Assembly (NCBI GenBank): GCA_020161135.1
Contig: JAIUOB010000005.1
Span: 1-64,000, forward strand
Reading direction: 5' to 3'
Source of the DNA: Gemmatimonadota bacterium
GTDB lineage: Bacteria; Gemmatimonadota; Gemmatimonadetes; Gemmatimonadales; Gemmatimonadaceae
Length of the DNA stretch: 64,000 nucleotides
In this document: positions 16,298 through 24,500 of the stretch, piece after piece
How positions within the stretch are numbered: the stretch's first letter is position 1
Layout of the letters: each line of letters opens with the position of its first letter
Notes under the pieces: model-generated
The model's database searches: none
What the model was told of the DNA's origin: nothing
Seen by the model: the letters and a program-made list of their open reading frames with translations, nothing else
Translations under genes and position numbers: made by a program

Positions 16298-16678
16298 ATG
16301 CAAGACCCGCAGAATCTCGAGGTCTATCGGCGCGCGTTCGAGCTTGCCGTTGCGGTGAGTCATGCCGCGCGACTCCTCCGGCCGCGAGAGTGTCCGGGAT
16401 TGGCCGCGCAGTTGCATCGCTCCGCGTGCTCCGTGCCCGCGAACATCAGCGAAGGTGTGGGAAGTCCCAGCGCGGCCGTCTGCGCGAGACACCTCGCCGT
16501 CGCACTCGGGAGCAGCTTCGAAACGGAAACGCATCTGCTGCTCGCAGCGCGGTTGGGGCCACACGTTGGCGACGTCGCACCACTCGTGAGGGAGTTGCGC
16601 CAGATCCGACGTATGCTGCATGCGCTGCGCCGCTACTACCTCGCGAAGGCCGATCGCGAGCGCCAGAACATCCGGTGA
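16298..16678 (+). CDS. Four-helix-bundle (23S rRNA IVP-like) protein, repeat-flanked
   Basis: A 126-residue protein of the four-helix-bundle family (NLEVYRRAFELAVAVSHAAR, then LAAQLHRSACSVPANISEGV, then ARHLAVALGSSFETETHLLL, then RELRQIRRMLHALRRYY). The SVPANISEG loop and the closing basic helix are the family hallmarks. ATG 16298 is preferred to an in-frame TTG nine bases upstream. Family members were first described inside spirochaete 23S rRNA intervening sequences and are related in fold to the Avd protein of diversity-generating retroelements. No reverse transcriptase or template repeat is near. The gene sits between copies of a GCAGGAAGCAG motif and may be carried as a small insertion cassette. 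Confidence 0.85.
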   Translation: MQDPQNLEVYRRAFELAVAVSHAARLLRPRECPGLAAQLHRSACSVPANISEGVGSPSAAVCARHLAVALGSSFETETHLLLAARLGPHVGDVAPLVRELRQIRRMLHALRRYYLAKADRERQNIR

Positions 16679-16705
16679 ATCCACCCTCCGCCCCAATTCC
16701 TTCTT

Positions 16706-16775
16706 CCTGCTTCCTGCTGCCTGCGGTCGAAGTATCGGCGCTGCGGCGCGACGACCGCAGTGCGCAGGAAGCAGG
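16706..16775. repeat. 24-nt inverted repeat (CCTGCTTCCTGC / GCAGGAAGCAGG arms)
   Basis: The arms 16706-16729 and 16752-16775 pair over 12 and 9 bases, interrupted by three unpaired positions, around a 22-base loop. The hairpin lies between the four-helix-bundle gene and the convergent mlaD gene and could stop transcription from either side, although there is no U tract. Confidence 0.65.
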
Positions 16776-16827
16776 CGAAAGGGGGCGGGAGGCAGGGGGG
16801 GATGTGGAGCGCGGCGCAGGGGGAATC

Positions 16828-17712
16828 CTAGAAGATCCGCAAATTCACATACTTCTTCGGATTCTTCTGGAAATCGATCACCAGCGAATCCACCCGCGCG
16901 AGCAGCGAGTCGAGTCGCGCGTACAACGCCGGATCGTTCATCAGCATGCCCGCGGTGCCGGGGCCGTTGGACACCTTGTCCACCACGCCCTGGACCTTCT
17001 CGTTGGTCGCGCGCAACTCACGCGTGAGCTGCTCCACGCTGGCCGACGTCGCGCGGAGGTTGGTGAGCGTCGAGTCGACCTTCGCGCTGTCGACACTCGC
17101 GAGGGTCTTGCGCAGCGTCGCCTGCGTGAGCGTGAGCTGCTCCGACTGCGTGGCGGCCACCGTGCTGAGCTGCGCCACGAGGCGTGTGAGCGCGGTGATG
17201 GTGCGGCGCACGTCGGCGAGGCCGGCGCTGTCCACCAACTGGCGACGGGCCTCGTCGCTCAGCGCCCGGACGTTGAACGCGATGGAGTCGCCCTTGCTGA
17301 GGAGCGCGCCGACGCCCGGGCTGCCGACGCCGGCCGGCACCGTGTCGCCGGGCGCGATCTTGCCGGTCACGCCCTTCACCGGCGTGAGCGCGACGAGCTG
17401 GTCGCCAAAGATGCCGTTCGGCTCGACCGAGGCGGTCGCACCCTCGGGGATGCCGTACTGTGACTGGATCTTGAGCGTCACGCCGATCGTGCCGTCGGGG
17501 ATGAGCTCGACCCGGTCGACGAAGCCGACCTGCACACCGGCGAGCAGCACGGGCTGCCCCTGCTTGAGGCCGGCGCCCCACGGGAAGCGCGTGTGCAGCG
17601 CGTACGTGCGCGCGAGTCCGCCTCGCGCGATCCAGATGGTGCCGCCGATGCCGAGGATCACGGCCACCAGCAGCAGCATCCCCACCAACACTTCGTCGCG
17701 TCGCTTGTTCAT
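16828..17712 (-). CDS. MlaD/MCE-family lipid-transport substrate-binding protein
   Basis: A 294-residue inner-membrane-anchored periplasmic protein. One N-terminal helix (VLVGMLLLVAVILGIGGTIW) is followed by a single MCE domain, residues about 38-115 (GAGLKQGQPVLLAGVQVGFV, then GVTLKIQSQYGIPEGATASV, then GIFGDQLVALTP). Residues about 150-290 are a long helical region with regularly spaced Thr/Ser/Leu. MCE proteins form hexameric rings that pass phospholipids between the inner and outer membranes together with an MlaE permease and an MlaF ATPase. The MlaE gene is directly upstream (42 bp). No mlaF ATPase gene is in this operon. Confidence 0.9.
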   Translation of the reverse strand: MNKRRDEVLVGMLLLVAVILGIGGTIWIARGGLARTYALHTRFPWGAGLKQGQPVLLAGVQVGFVDRVELIPDGTIGVTLKIQSQYGIPEGATASVEPNGIFGDQLVALTPVKGVTGKIAPGDTVPAGVGSPGVGALLSKGDSIAFNVRALSDEARRQLVDSAGLADVRRTITALTRLVAQLSTVAATQSEQLTLTQATLRKTLASVDSAKVDSTLTNLRATSASVEQLTRELRATNEKVQGVVDKVSNGPGTAGMLMNDPALYARLDSLLARVDSLVIDFQKNPKKYVNLRIF

Positions 17713-17754
17713 GGAAATCCGGGGAAAGCGCGGCGTCGCCGCGGCACGGGCACG

Positions 17755-18549
17755 TCAGGCCTGAATGAAGGGGGCCAGCACCGCCGCCACGAGGGCGTCG
17801 AGCACCAGGATGGACACGGACGCGATGACCACCGCCAGCGCCGTGGAGCGACCGACGCCCTCGGCGCCGGCCTCGGTGCGGTAGCCCTCGAACGAGCAGA
17901 CAAAGGCGATGGCGGCGCCGAACAGCGTGGCCTTGATGAGCGAGTAGACCACCTGGAACGCCGTGAAGGCGAGCCGGAGGCCGCTCAGGAAGTCGTCGGT
18001 GCGCACGTCGGTGGCCGTCACGAGGATCGCCCACGCAGAGAAGATCGCCGTGGCGTTCGCGAGGATCGTGAGCACCGGCAGCATCACGAGGCCGGCGAGG
18101 AAGCGCGGCAACGCCAGGTACGCGATGGGGTCGAAGCTGAGGGTCTCGAGCGCATCGATCTGCTCGGTGACACGCATGGTCCCGATCTCGGCCGTCATGC
18201 GCGCGCCCACCCGCCCGGTGAGCACGAGCGCGGTGAGCAGCGGCCCGAGTTCGAGCACGATGCTCTGCCGGGCGATGAGCCCGACCACCGAGAGCTGCAC
18301 GCCGGGGAAGAGCTGGTAACGCGTCTGGAAGGCGGTCACGCCCCCCAGGAACGCCGCGACGATGACGGTGAGGGGCACCGAGTCGACGCCGATCCGCCGC
18401 ATCTGACGGATCCACTCGGGCCACCAGGTGGCGGGCTCCCGCAGCCCGCGCACGACGTCCCGCGCGAAGTAGCCGCGGGTGCCGAGCGCGGTGAGGATGC
18501 CGCGCGCGCGGCGCGTCGCGAAGCCGAGGAGCGCCGGCGTCGTGGTCAT
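17755..18549 (-). CDS. mlaE: MlaE-family ABC transporter permease
   Basis: A 264-residue inner-membrane permease of the phospholipid-trafficking Mla/MCE system. It has five or six hydrophobic segments and the family regions VPLTVIVAAFLGGVTAFQTR, then ELGPLLTALVLTGRVGARMT followed by AEIGTMRVTEQIDALETLSF and DPIAYLALPRFLAGLVMLP. The EIGTMRVTEQIDAL helix is the conserved coupling helix contacting the ATPase. The ATG at 18549 lies 14 bp after the lptG stop, and the mlaD gene follows 42 bp on, so lptF, lptG, mlaE and mlaD form one transcription unit on the minus strand. Confidence 0.92.
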   Translation of the reverse strand: MTTTPALLGFATRRARGILTALGTRGYFARDVVRGLREPATWWPEWIRQMRRIGVDSVPLTVIVAAFLGGVTAFQTRYQLFPGVQLSVVGLIARQSIVLELGPLLTALVLTGRVGARMTAEIGTMRVTEQIDALETLSFDPIAYLALPRFLAGLVMLPVLTILANATAIFSAWAILVTATDVRTDDFLSGLRLAFTAFQVVYSLIKATLFGAAIAFVCSFEGYRTEAGAEGVGRSTALAVVIASVSILVLDALVAAVLAPFIQA

Positions 18550-18563
18550 GACGTGGCCACGCG

Positions 18564-19652
18564 TCAGGTCCGCACGCGTGCGAGGAGCACGATGGCGAAG
18601 GTGGCGACGAGCGCGTTGGGCATCCAGGCGACGTAGTCGGGGGGGAGGATGCCCTTGCCGCCGAGGGCCTTGGTGAGCTGCACGAGCACGAGGAAGAGCA
18701 CCGTGGTGGCGAGGCTCACCGCGATGCCGTACGCCGCGCCGCCGCGCTGCGAACTCGTCGCGAGCGGTGCACCGAACAGCGCGATGATGATGCAGGTGAC
18801 CGGGATGGCCAGCTTGAGCATGCGCTCGACCTTGAGGGTGTTCACGTCCGCGCCGCCGCGTTCGAGCGCCCGGATGAAGGCCGACAGCTCGGCGAAGCGC
18901 ATCTCGCCCGGCAGGCGCTGGCTCGCGCGCAGCTCCTGCGGGGTCTCGGTGAAGCGCCGGTCGCGCAGCGAGTCGAAGGCCATGGTATAGTCGGCGGTGC
19001 GATCCGGGATGACGTGCATGACTCCCTTGTGCAACATCCACCCCCGCTCCGGCTTCCAGGCGGCGGTCTTGGCCGCGATGAGGAGCCCCGGCTGCTTCGT
19101 GCTGCCGCGCGCCTCGATCTCGATGTTGTCGATCGTGCGCGGCTTGAGGTTGAGCGTGTAGATGCGGTAGACCCGCCCGCCCTCGCTGGCGAAGGCGAAG
19201 TTGTACCGGTCGCTGTCGCGCGTCCCCGTCTCGCCCTCGAGCAGACGCACCCGCTCGGCGTTGGCGGGCGGCGAGACCTCGGCGAAGACCAGGTCGAGCC
19301 CCATGGCCAACGTGGCCATGACGAGGATGGGCGCGATGAAGCGGTAGAACGAGATCCCCGAGGCCTTGGCGGCGGTGATCTCGGAGTAGCGGGTGAAGGT
19401 GCCGATGCTGAACACGGTGGCGAAGAGCACCGCGGCAGGCAGCACCATGAACAGCGTGTCGGGAATCCAGTACGCGTAGCTCAGCGCCAGCGTCTGCAGC
19501 GACAGCTTGCGTTCGGCGTACTTGCGCGAGTTGTCGACCAGGTCGATGACGAACACGAGCACCGGGAAGCCCAGGATCGTGACGCCGAAGATGCGCGCAA
19601 ACTCGCCGGCGATGTAGCGGTCGAGTGGGGTGATGAGCGAGCGACGACTCAC
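18564..19652 (-). CDS. lptG: LptG-type lipopolysaccharide export permease
   Basis: A 362-residue permease of the LptF/LptG (YjgP/YjgQ) family that extracts lipopolysaccharide from the inner membrane with the LptB ATPase. It has three N-terminal membrane helices (ITPLDRYIAGEFARIF, VLPAAVLFATVFSIGTFTRY with the coupling motif SEITAAKASGISFYRFIAPI), a periplasmic beta-jellyroll domain, and three C-terminal helices. The GTG start at 19652 overlaps the TGA of lptF (GTGA), so the pair is translationally coupled. F versus G is assigned from gene order and the lack of an insert here. No lptB is in the window. Confidence 0.85.
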   Translation of the reverse strand: MSRRSLITPLDRYIAGEFARIFGVTILGFPVLVFVIDLVDNSRKYAERKLSLQTLALSYAYWIPDTLFMVLPAAVLFATVFSIGTFTRYSEITAAKASGISFYRFIAPILVMATLAMGLDLVFAEVSPPANAERVRLLEGETGTRDSDRYNFAFASEGGRVYRIYTLNLKPRTIDNIEIEARGSTKQPGLLIAAKTAAWKPERGWMLHKGVMHVIPDRTADYTMAFDSLRDRRFTETPQELRASQRLPGEMRFAELSAFIRALERGGADVNTLKVERMLKLAIPVTCIIIALFGAPLATSSQRGGAAYGIAVSLATTVLFLVLVQLTKALGGKGILPPDYVAWMPNALVATFAIVLLARVRT

Positions 19653-21511
19653 GCGGCCCCGCCCGCGCGGGCGGCCAGCTCGGTGGCCAGCGCCTTGTTG
19701 GCCTTGCGGTTGGCCCACCAGTCACGGAGCCCCCCGCCGCGCGATCCGTCCGTGGTGCGTTCGATGCGCCAGAGGAACACGACGCCCGCCACCGTGAAGA
19801 TCACGTTCGCGATCCACATCGCGAGCCACGCCGGCAACCGCCCCTTCTCGGCCATCGACTCGCCGCCCATGAGGCAGATGTAGTAGAGGCCGAAGACGAC
19901 GATGGAGACGCCGATGGTGACACCGACCCCACCGCGCGGGAAGCGCAGGGCAATGGGCGGCCCGAAGAGGACGAACACAAAGCACGCGAACGAGAGCGCG
20001 AACTTCTTGTGGATCTCGACGGCGAGCGAGTCGAGCCCTTCGCGCGAGACGAGGAGCTGTGTGCGCGATCCTTCGACGGCGCTGCGCAGCACCTGCATGG
20101 TGTCCACCGGGGTGGCCGGCGGCGGCGGTGCGGCGGCGGGCCCGATCAGTCCCCGTGCGACGGAATCGGCCCGGAGACTGTCGGCGCGCTGGGCGCTGTC
20201 CGCCGGGGTCGTGACCATCGGCAGGCCGCCGGGCAGAGCTCCCGCCGCCTGCTGCGCCTGCATGGCGGCTGCCTGGGCGGCCTGCTGCGCCGCGGCCTGC
20301 GCCGCCTGCTGGGCAGCCGCGGCGGCGGGATCGACGGGCGGTGTTGCGGGCGCGGGTGTCGCGGGCGCCGGTGTGACGCCGCCCGCCGGACGCAGGGTAT
20401 CCCCCGGCCGGGGGGTTCCCGGTGGCGTGGGCGGAACGACCGGCGGTTGTTGCTGTACGGGGGGCTGCTGCACCGGTGGCTGCTGGACCGGTGGCTGCTG
20501 GACGGGCGGCCTCTGCACAGGAGGCTGGGCCTTGGCGGTCTTCGGGAGGAGGAGCCCGGCCACGCGGCCGAGGAACATCTCGCAGTAGAAGGTCGACAAC
20601 GGGTCCTTGGCGGGCCGGGTGCGCGGGGCGCGCACGGTGGCCGACCCCTCGAGGCGCGCGAGGTTGCTGATGTACTCCTCGCGGAACCGCATGAACTCCC
20701 GCGCGTCACCGGCGTAGCGTCGGTGCATCTCACACACCGTCAGCTCGCGCTCGCCCTTGTACGTATCACCCGTCGACCGCTCGAACCCCTGCGACACGCC
20801 GCCGATCTTGACCGTCTGCGTCTTGAAGAAGCTGCGCTGGAGCCGCCGCGCGTCGCCGCGCGAGAACTCCTGGGCGAAGCCGTCGAACAGTTGCAACTGC
20901 AGGTCCTGGCCGTTGCGCGCGACCGAGAACAACCCGCTGTCGGCGTAGATGGTCTTGCGTTCCGGCCCGCCGCGCAGGTCGTACACGATGACGTCGGTGA
21001 TGCGGTTGGTCCCCGCGTCGACGCGCGCAACGCGCATGAAGAACTGCTCGCTGAGCGGATTGAGCACCTGCTCACGCAGCGCGAGCGTGGGCTTGGTGCG
21101 CGCGATGTCGCTCTGCAGGACGCGCAGCCGATGATTGGCCGCGGGGAGCACCTGGTCGTTGAACCACACCATGAGCAGCGACAGCAGGAAAGCGCACAGC
21201 AGCACGGGCGCCATGAGGCTGCGCACCCGCACGCCGCTGGCCTTGAGCGCCGTGATCTCGCGCTCGGCGGCGAGGCGGCCGAACGCGTAGAGCGTGGCCA
21301 TGAGCACCGCCATGGGCATGGTCATGGCGATGGTGAACGGCAGCGACAGGACGAAGAACTGTCCGATCGCCGCCCACGGCAGCCCCTTGCCCGCGAGGTT
21401 CGCGAGCTGGCGTGCCACGTATTGCAGCATGAGGAGCGACGTCATGGCCGACAGCGAGAAGAGCAGCGGCCCGACGTGCTCCCGGATGACATAGCGGGTG
21501 AGGAGCTTCAC
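19649..21511 (-). CDS. lptF: LptF-type lipopolysaccharide export permease with large Pro/Gln/Ala-rich insert
   Basis: A 620-residue LptF/LptG-family permease. The N-terminal helices and coupling region (LAAEREITALKASGVRVRSL) and the C-terminal helices (FALSFACFVFVLFGPPIALR) are typical. The usual length is about 360-400 residues. The excess is a low-complexity periplasmic segment, about residues 327-470, with PPVQQ pentapeptides, then Pro/Ala/Thr, Ala/Gln and Asp/Ser/Arg-rich parts. GTG 21511 begins the first helix directly (VKLLTRYVIREHVGPLLFSL). The gene is the first of the lptF-lptG-mlaE-mlaD operon and is divergent from the sprA-like gene, with only 51 bp between starts. The insert may be a flexible linker or cell-wall-spanning tether; that is inference. 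Confidence 0.88.
   Translation of the reverse strand: MKLLTRYVIREHVGPLLFSLSAMTSLLMLQYVARQLANLAGKGLPWAAIGQFFVLSLPFTIAMTMPMAVLMATLYAFGRLAAEREITALKASGVRVRSLMAPVLLCAFLLSLLMVWFNDQVLPAANHRLRVLQSDIARTKPTLALREQVLNPLSEQFFMRVARVDAGTNRITDVIVYDLRGGPERKTIYADSGLFSVARNGQDLQLQLFDGFAQEFSRGDARRLQRSFFKTQTVKIGGVSQGFERSTGDTYKGERELTVCEMHRRYAGDAREFMRFREEYISNLARLEGSATVRAPRTRPAKDPLSTFYCEMFLGRVAGLLLPKTAKAQPPVQRPPVQQPPVQQPPVQQPPVQQQPPVVPPTPPGTPRPGDTLRPAGGVTPAPATPAPATPPVDPAAAAAQQAAQAAAQQAAQAAAMQAQQAAGALPGGLPMVTTPADSAQRADSLRADSVARGLIGPAAAPPPPATPVDTMQVLRSAVEGSRTQLLVSREGLDSLAVEIHKKFALSFACFVFVLFGPPIALRFPRGGVGVTIGVSIVVFGLYYICLMGGESMAEKGRLPAWLAMWIANVIFTVAGVVFLWRIERTTDGSRGGGLRDWWANRKANKALATELAARAGGAA
20448..20522 (-). repeat. 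15-bp tandem repeat, five copies, inside lptF
   Basis: Units close to GGCTGCTGGACCGGT repeat in register with the reading frame, each encoding PPVQQ or a near variant on the minus strand. Units differ by a few bases, so copy number could change by slippage without a frameshift. Confidence 0.85.
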
Positions 21512-21562
21512 GACGTAAATTCCCCGGTCACCACCCGCTTTATCAAGGGCGCGCCGTTGTGG

Positions 21563-24500
21563 ATGGACAGAATGGTGCGCCTGTCGCTGAGTCACGTACC
21601 GCGGCGCAGGCCGTCGCTGGTACCCCACGATCGGAGTTCGGTGCGCCGGCTGTTTCCCTGGGCCCTCGTGGCGATGGTGTGTGCCGCGTCGCTGCTGGGC
21701 ACGCCGGTCGCCGCGCAGGAGGGCGTTCCACCCGCCTCGGCCCGCCCGGTGCGCCCCGTCGACCCCGATTCGCTGCCGCTGCGCCGCCCCACGGTGCTGG
21801 GGGCCCTCGGCCGGTCGCTCATCGCCCGCCCGGATCCCGCCGCCATCGCCGAGCAGGCGGTGGCGCGCCTCACGCGCCGCCGCACCCAGCGCCTCGACGC
21901 CGCCTGGCGCCGCGTGGTCGTTCGGGACCTCACCGTCGCGCCGCTGGTGGCCGAGGCGGTGCCCGCCCCCGCTCCCGCGGAGCCGGCGGGTCCGCCGCCG
22001 GGCGCCCTCGTGCCGGTCGCACCCGCAGCCCGTGGCGACGTGAACAACCGCGCCACCGACCTCTTCTCCGACCTCGGTGACCTCGGCATCTCGCTCACGT
22101 CGCGCCTCGAGTCGAAGGTGCAGCGCAGCAAGAACGACCGCTGCACCGCGGCGCAGCTCACCGTGCTCGGGAACAACTGCAACGGCACCTACATCCCGTC
22201 GTTCGACTTCCAGTTCGACGTGCGCACGGGCGGCGTGGTGGCGCAGCGCGTGCACCTCAACGTCGACTACTCGTCCACGCGCGAGTTCGACGCCTCGAAC
22301 AACATCTCGATTCGCTACCAGGGCAAGACCGACGAGATCCTGCAGTCGCTGGAGGTGGGCAACGTCACCTTCCAGCCGCCGGTGTCGCGCTTCCTGACCA
22401 GCGGCATCCCCCAGGGCAACTACGGTGTGCAGGCGAGTGGCCAGTTCGGCCCCATGCGCTACACGGGCATCGTGGCGCAGCAGAAGGGCAACGTGTCCAA
22501 GGACAACGTGTTCACGGTGGGCGAGCGCACCGAGCAGCAGGTCGATCGCGTCATCGAGGACATCCAGTTCGAGCAGCGCCGCTTCTTCTTCTCCATCGAC
22601 CCTCGGCTGCTGGGGGGCTACCCCAACATCGACCTGCTCAACCGACAGCAGATGCAGCAGCTCGCCGCGTCGCTCCCCGATTCGGTGCGGCCGGCGCGTC
22701 TGTACTTGTACCGTCAGCTCATCGGCGCGACCAACCAGAACCCGCGCGGGCCGCAACTTTCGGTGCGGGGCGCGCGCAACCCGTCGCGGCAGATCTACGA
22801 GGTGTTGCGCGAGAACGTCGACTACTACGTCGATCCGTCGCGGCTGTGGATCGCGCTCGTGCGGCCGCTCGACGCCAGCCGGGAACGCCTCGCCATCGCG
22901 TACGAAGTGCAGGTGAACGGGGTGAACGGGCGCAACGTGAACACCGGCGGCACCCCCGACATCGAGTACACCGACGCGCCGCAGTTCGCGAACCTGCTGT
23001 GGGAGCCAGAGCTGCAGCCCAACAACCCGGCGTACTTCCTGCGCGAAATCAAGGCGGCGTACCGCCTGGGCGGCGACGACCTGCGGCGCGAGACGCTGTC
23101 GCTCAAGGTCGTCACTGGCACCTCAGGCGACCAGGAGAAGCCGATCGACGCCTCGCGAGGCGAGACGTACCTGCGCGTGTTCGGGCTCTCGCAGGCCACC
23201 AACTCGGCGGCGTTCGATGTCGAGAACCGCGTGTGGCCGCGCCCCAACGACCCCAACTTCCGCGCCAACTTCTCCGGCGGTACGCAGCAGAAGCTCATCG
23301 ACGCCTACTTCGCGATCTTTCCGTCGCTGCAGCCGTTCGCGCGCGCCGGCCTCGCGCAGCCGGCCGGCAACCCGGCCAACGACACGCTCTACAGCTATCC
23401 CAACGAGTACCTCTACTCGGCGCAGCGGCCGCAGACCATCTACCGCCTCGTGGCGCGCTACCAGGCCGAGGGGGGCGGCGGCACCCAGTCGATCAACCTG
23501 GCGAGCATCCAGGTGCGGCAGAACTCCGAGCGCGTCGTGCTCGAGGGTGTCGCGCTGGAACGCGACAAGGACTACACCGTCGACTACGACCTGGGCGTCA
23601 TCACCTTCACCCGTCCGGACACGCTGTTCATGCGTCCGCGGCAGGTGTCGGTGCGCTACGAGGAGAATCCCATCTTCACGGCCGCGCCCACCACGGTGCT
23701 GGGCTTCTCCTCGCAGTTTCCGCTCGAGAACGGCCAGATCGCATTCACCGCCATCTCGCAGCAGCAGCGCACCGCCCTCAACCGGCCGCCGCTCGGCTTC
23801 GAGCCGGTCGGGTCGCTCGTGGCCGGCGTGACGGGGCAGATGCAGTGGGACGCCACGGTGCTGTCGCGCGCGCTCTCGCGCCTGCCCATGGTGCGCACCA
23901 ACACGCCGTCCCGCATCGGCCTGCAGGCGGAGTTCGCCATGAGCAAGCCGCAACCCAACGCGGCGGGGCAGGCGTACGTCGAGAGCTTCGAGGGCTCGGC
24001 CGAGCAGACCGTGCCGCTGTCGGAAGGCGCGTGGTACTACAGCTCGCTCCCCTCACTGGGCACGACCTTCGGCAGCTCGGGCACGAGCATCTTTGCCCTC
24101 AATCGCGCGGCCACCCTGGCGTTCCAGAACAACGGCGTCGACAACGCCGGCAACTACGCGCAGTTCACCATCCAGCAGATCGACCCGTCCGCGCGCATCA
24201 CCGGCAGCGGGGTGCAGCCCGTCGAGCAGTTGCTGTGGATGACGCTCTATCCGCTCAACCAGGGCGGAGTGTACGACTTCGTGCCCGGCACGGGGACGCG
24301 GCGCTTTGCCTGGACCATTGGCAACAGCACGATGCTGGGTGCCACGCCCAGCGGCCGGCGCTGGCGGTCGGTGCGCACGGTGCTCAACCCCAGCGGGCTC
24401 GACCTGTCACGCACTGAGAGCATCGAGTTCTTCGCGCTCGTGCAGGCCGACCCGGCCAAGGTGCGCACCAACCCGACGCTGGTGTTCGACTTCGGCGACA

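Noticed and set aside
8472-16678. Diversity-generating retroelement (Avd-like four-helix-bundle proteins)
   Set aside because: No reverse transcriptase and no template/variable repeat pair are visible.
20448-20522. CRISPR-like array
   Set aside because: The units are 15 bp, directly adjacent without spacers, and lie in the reading frame of lptF.
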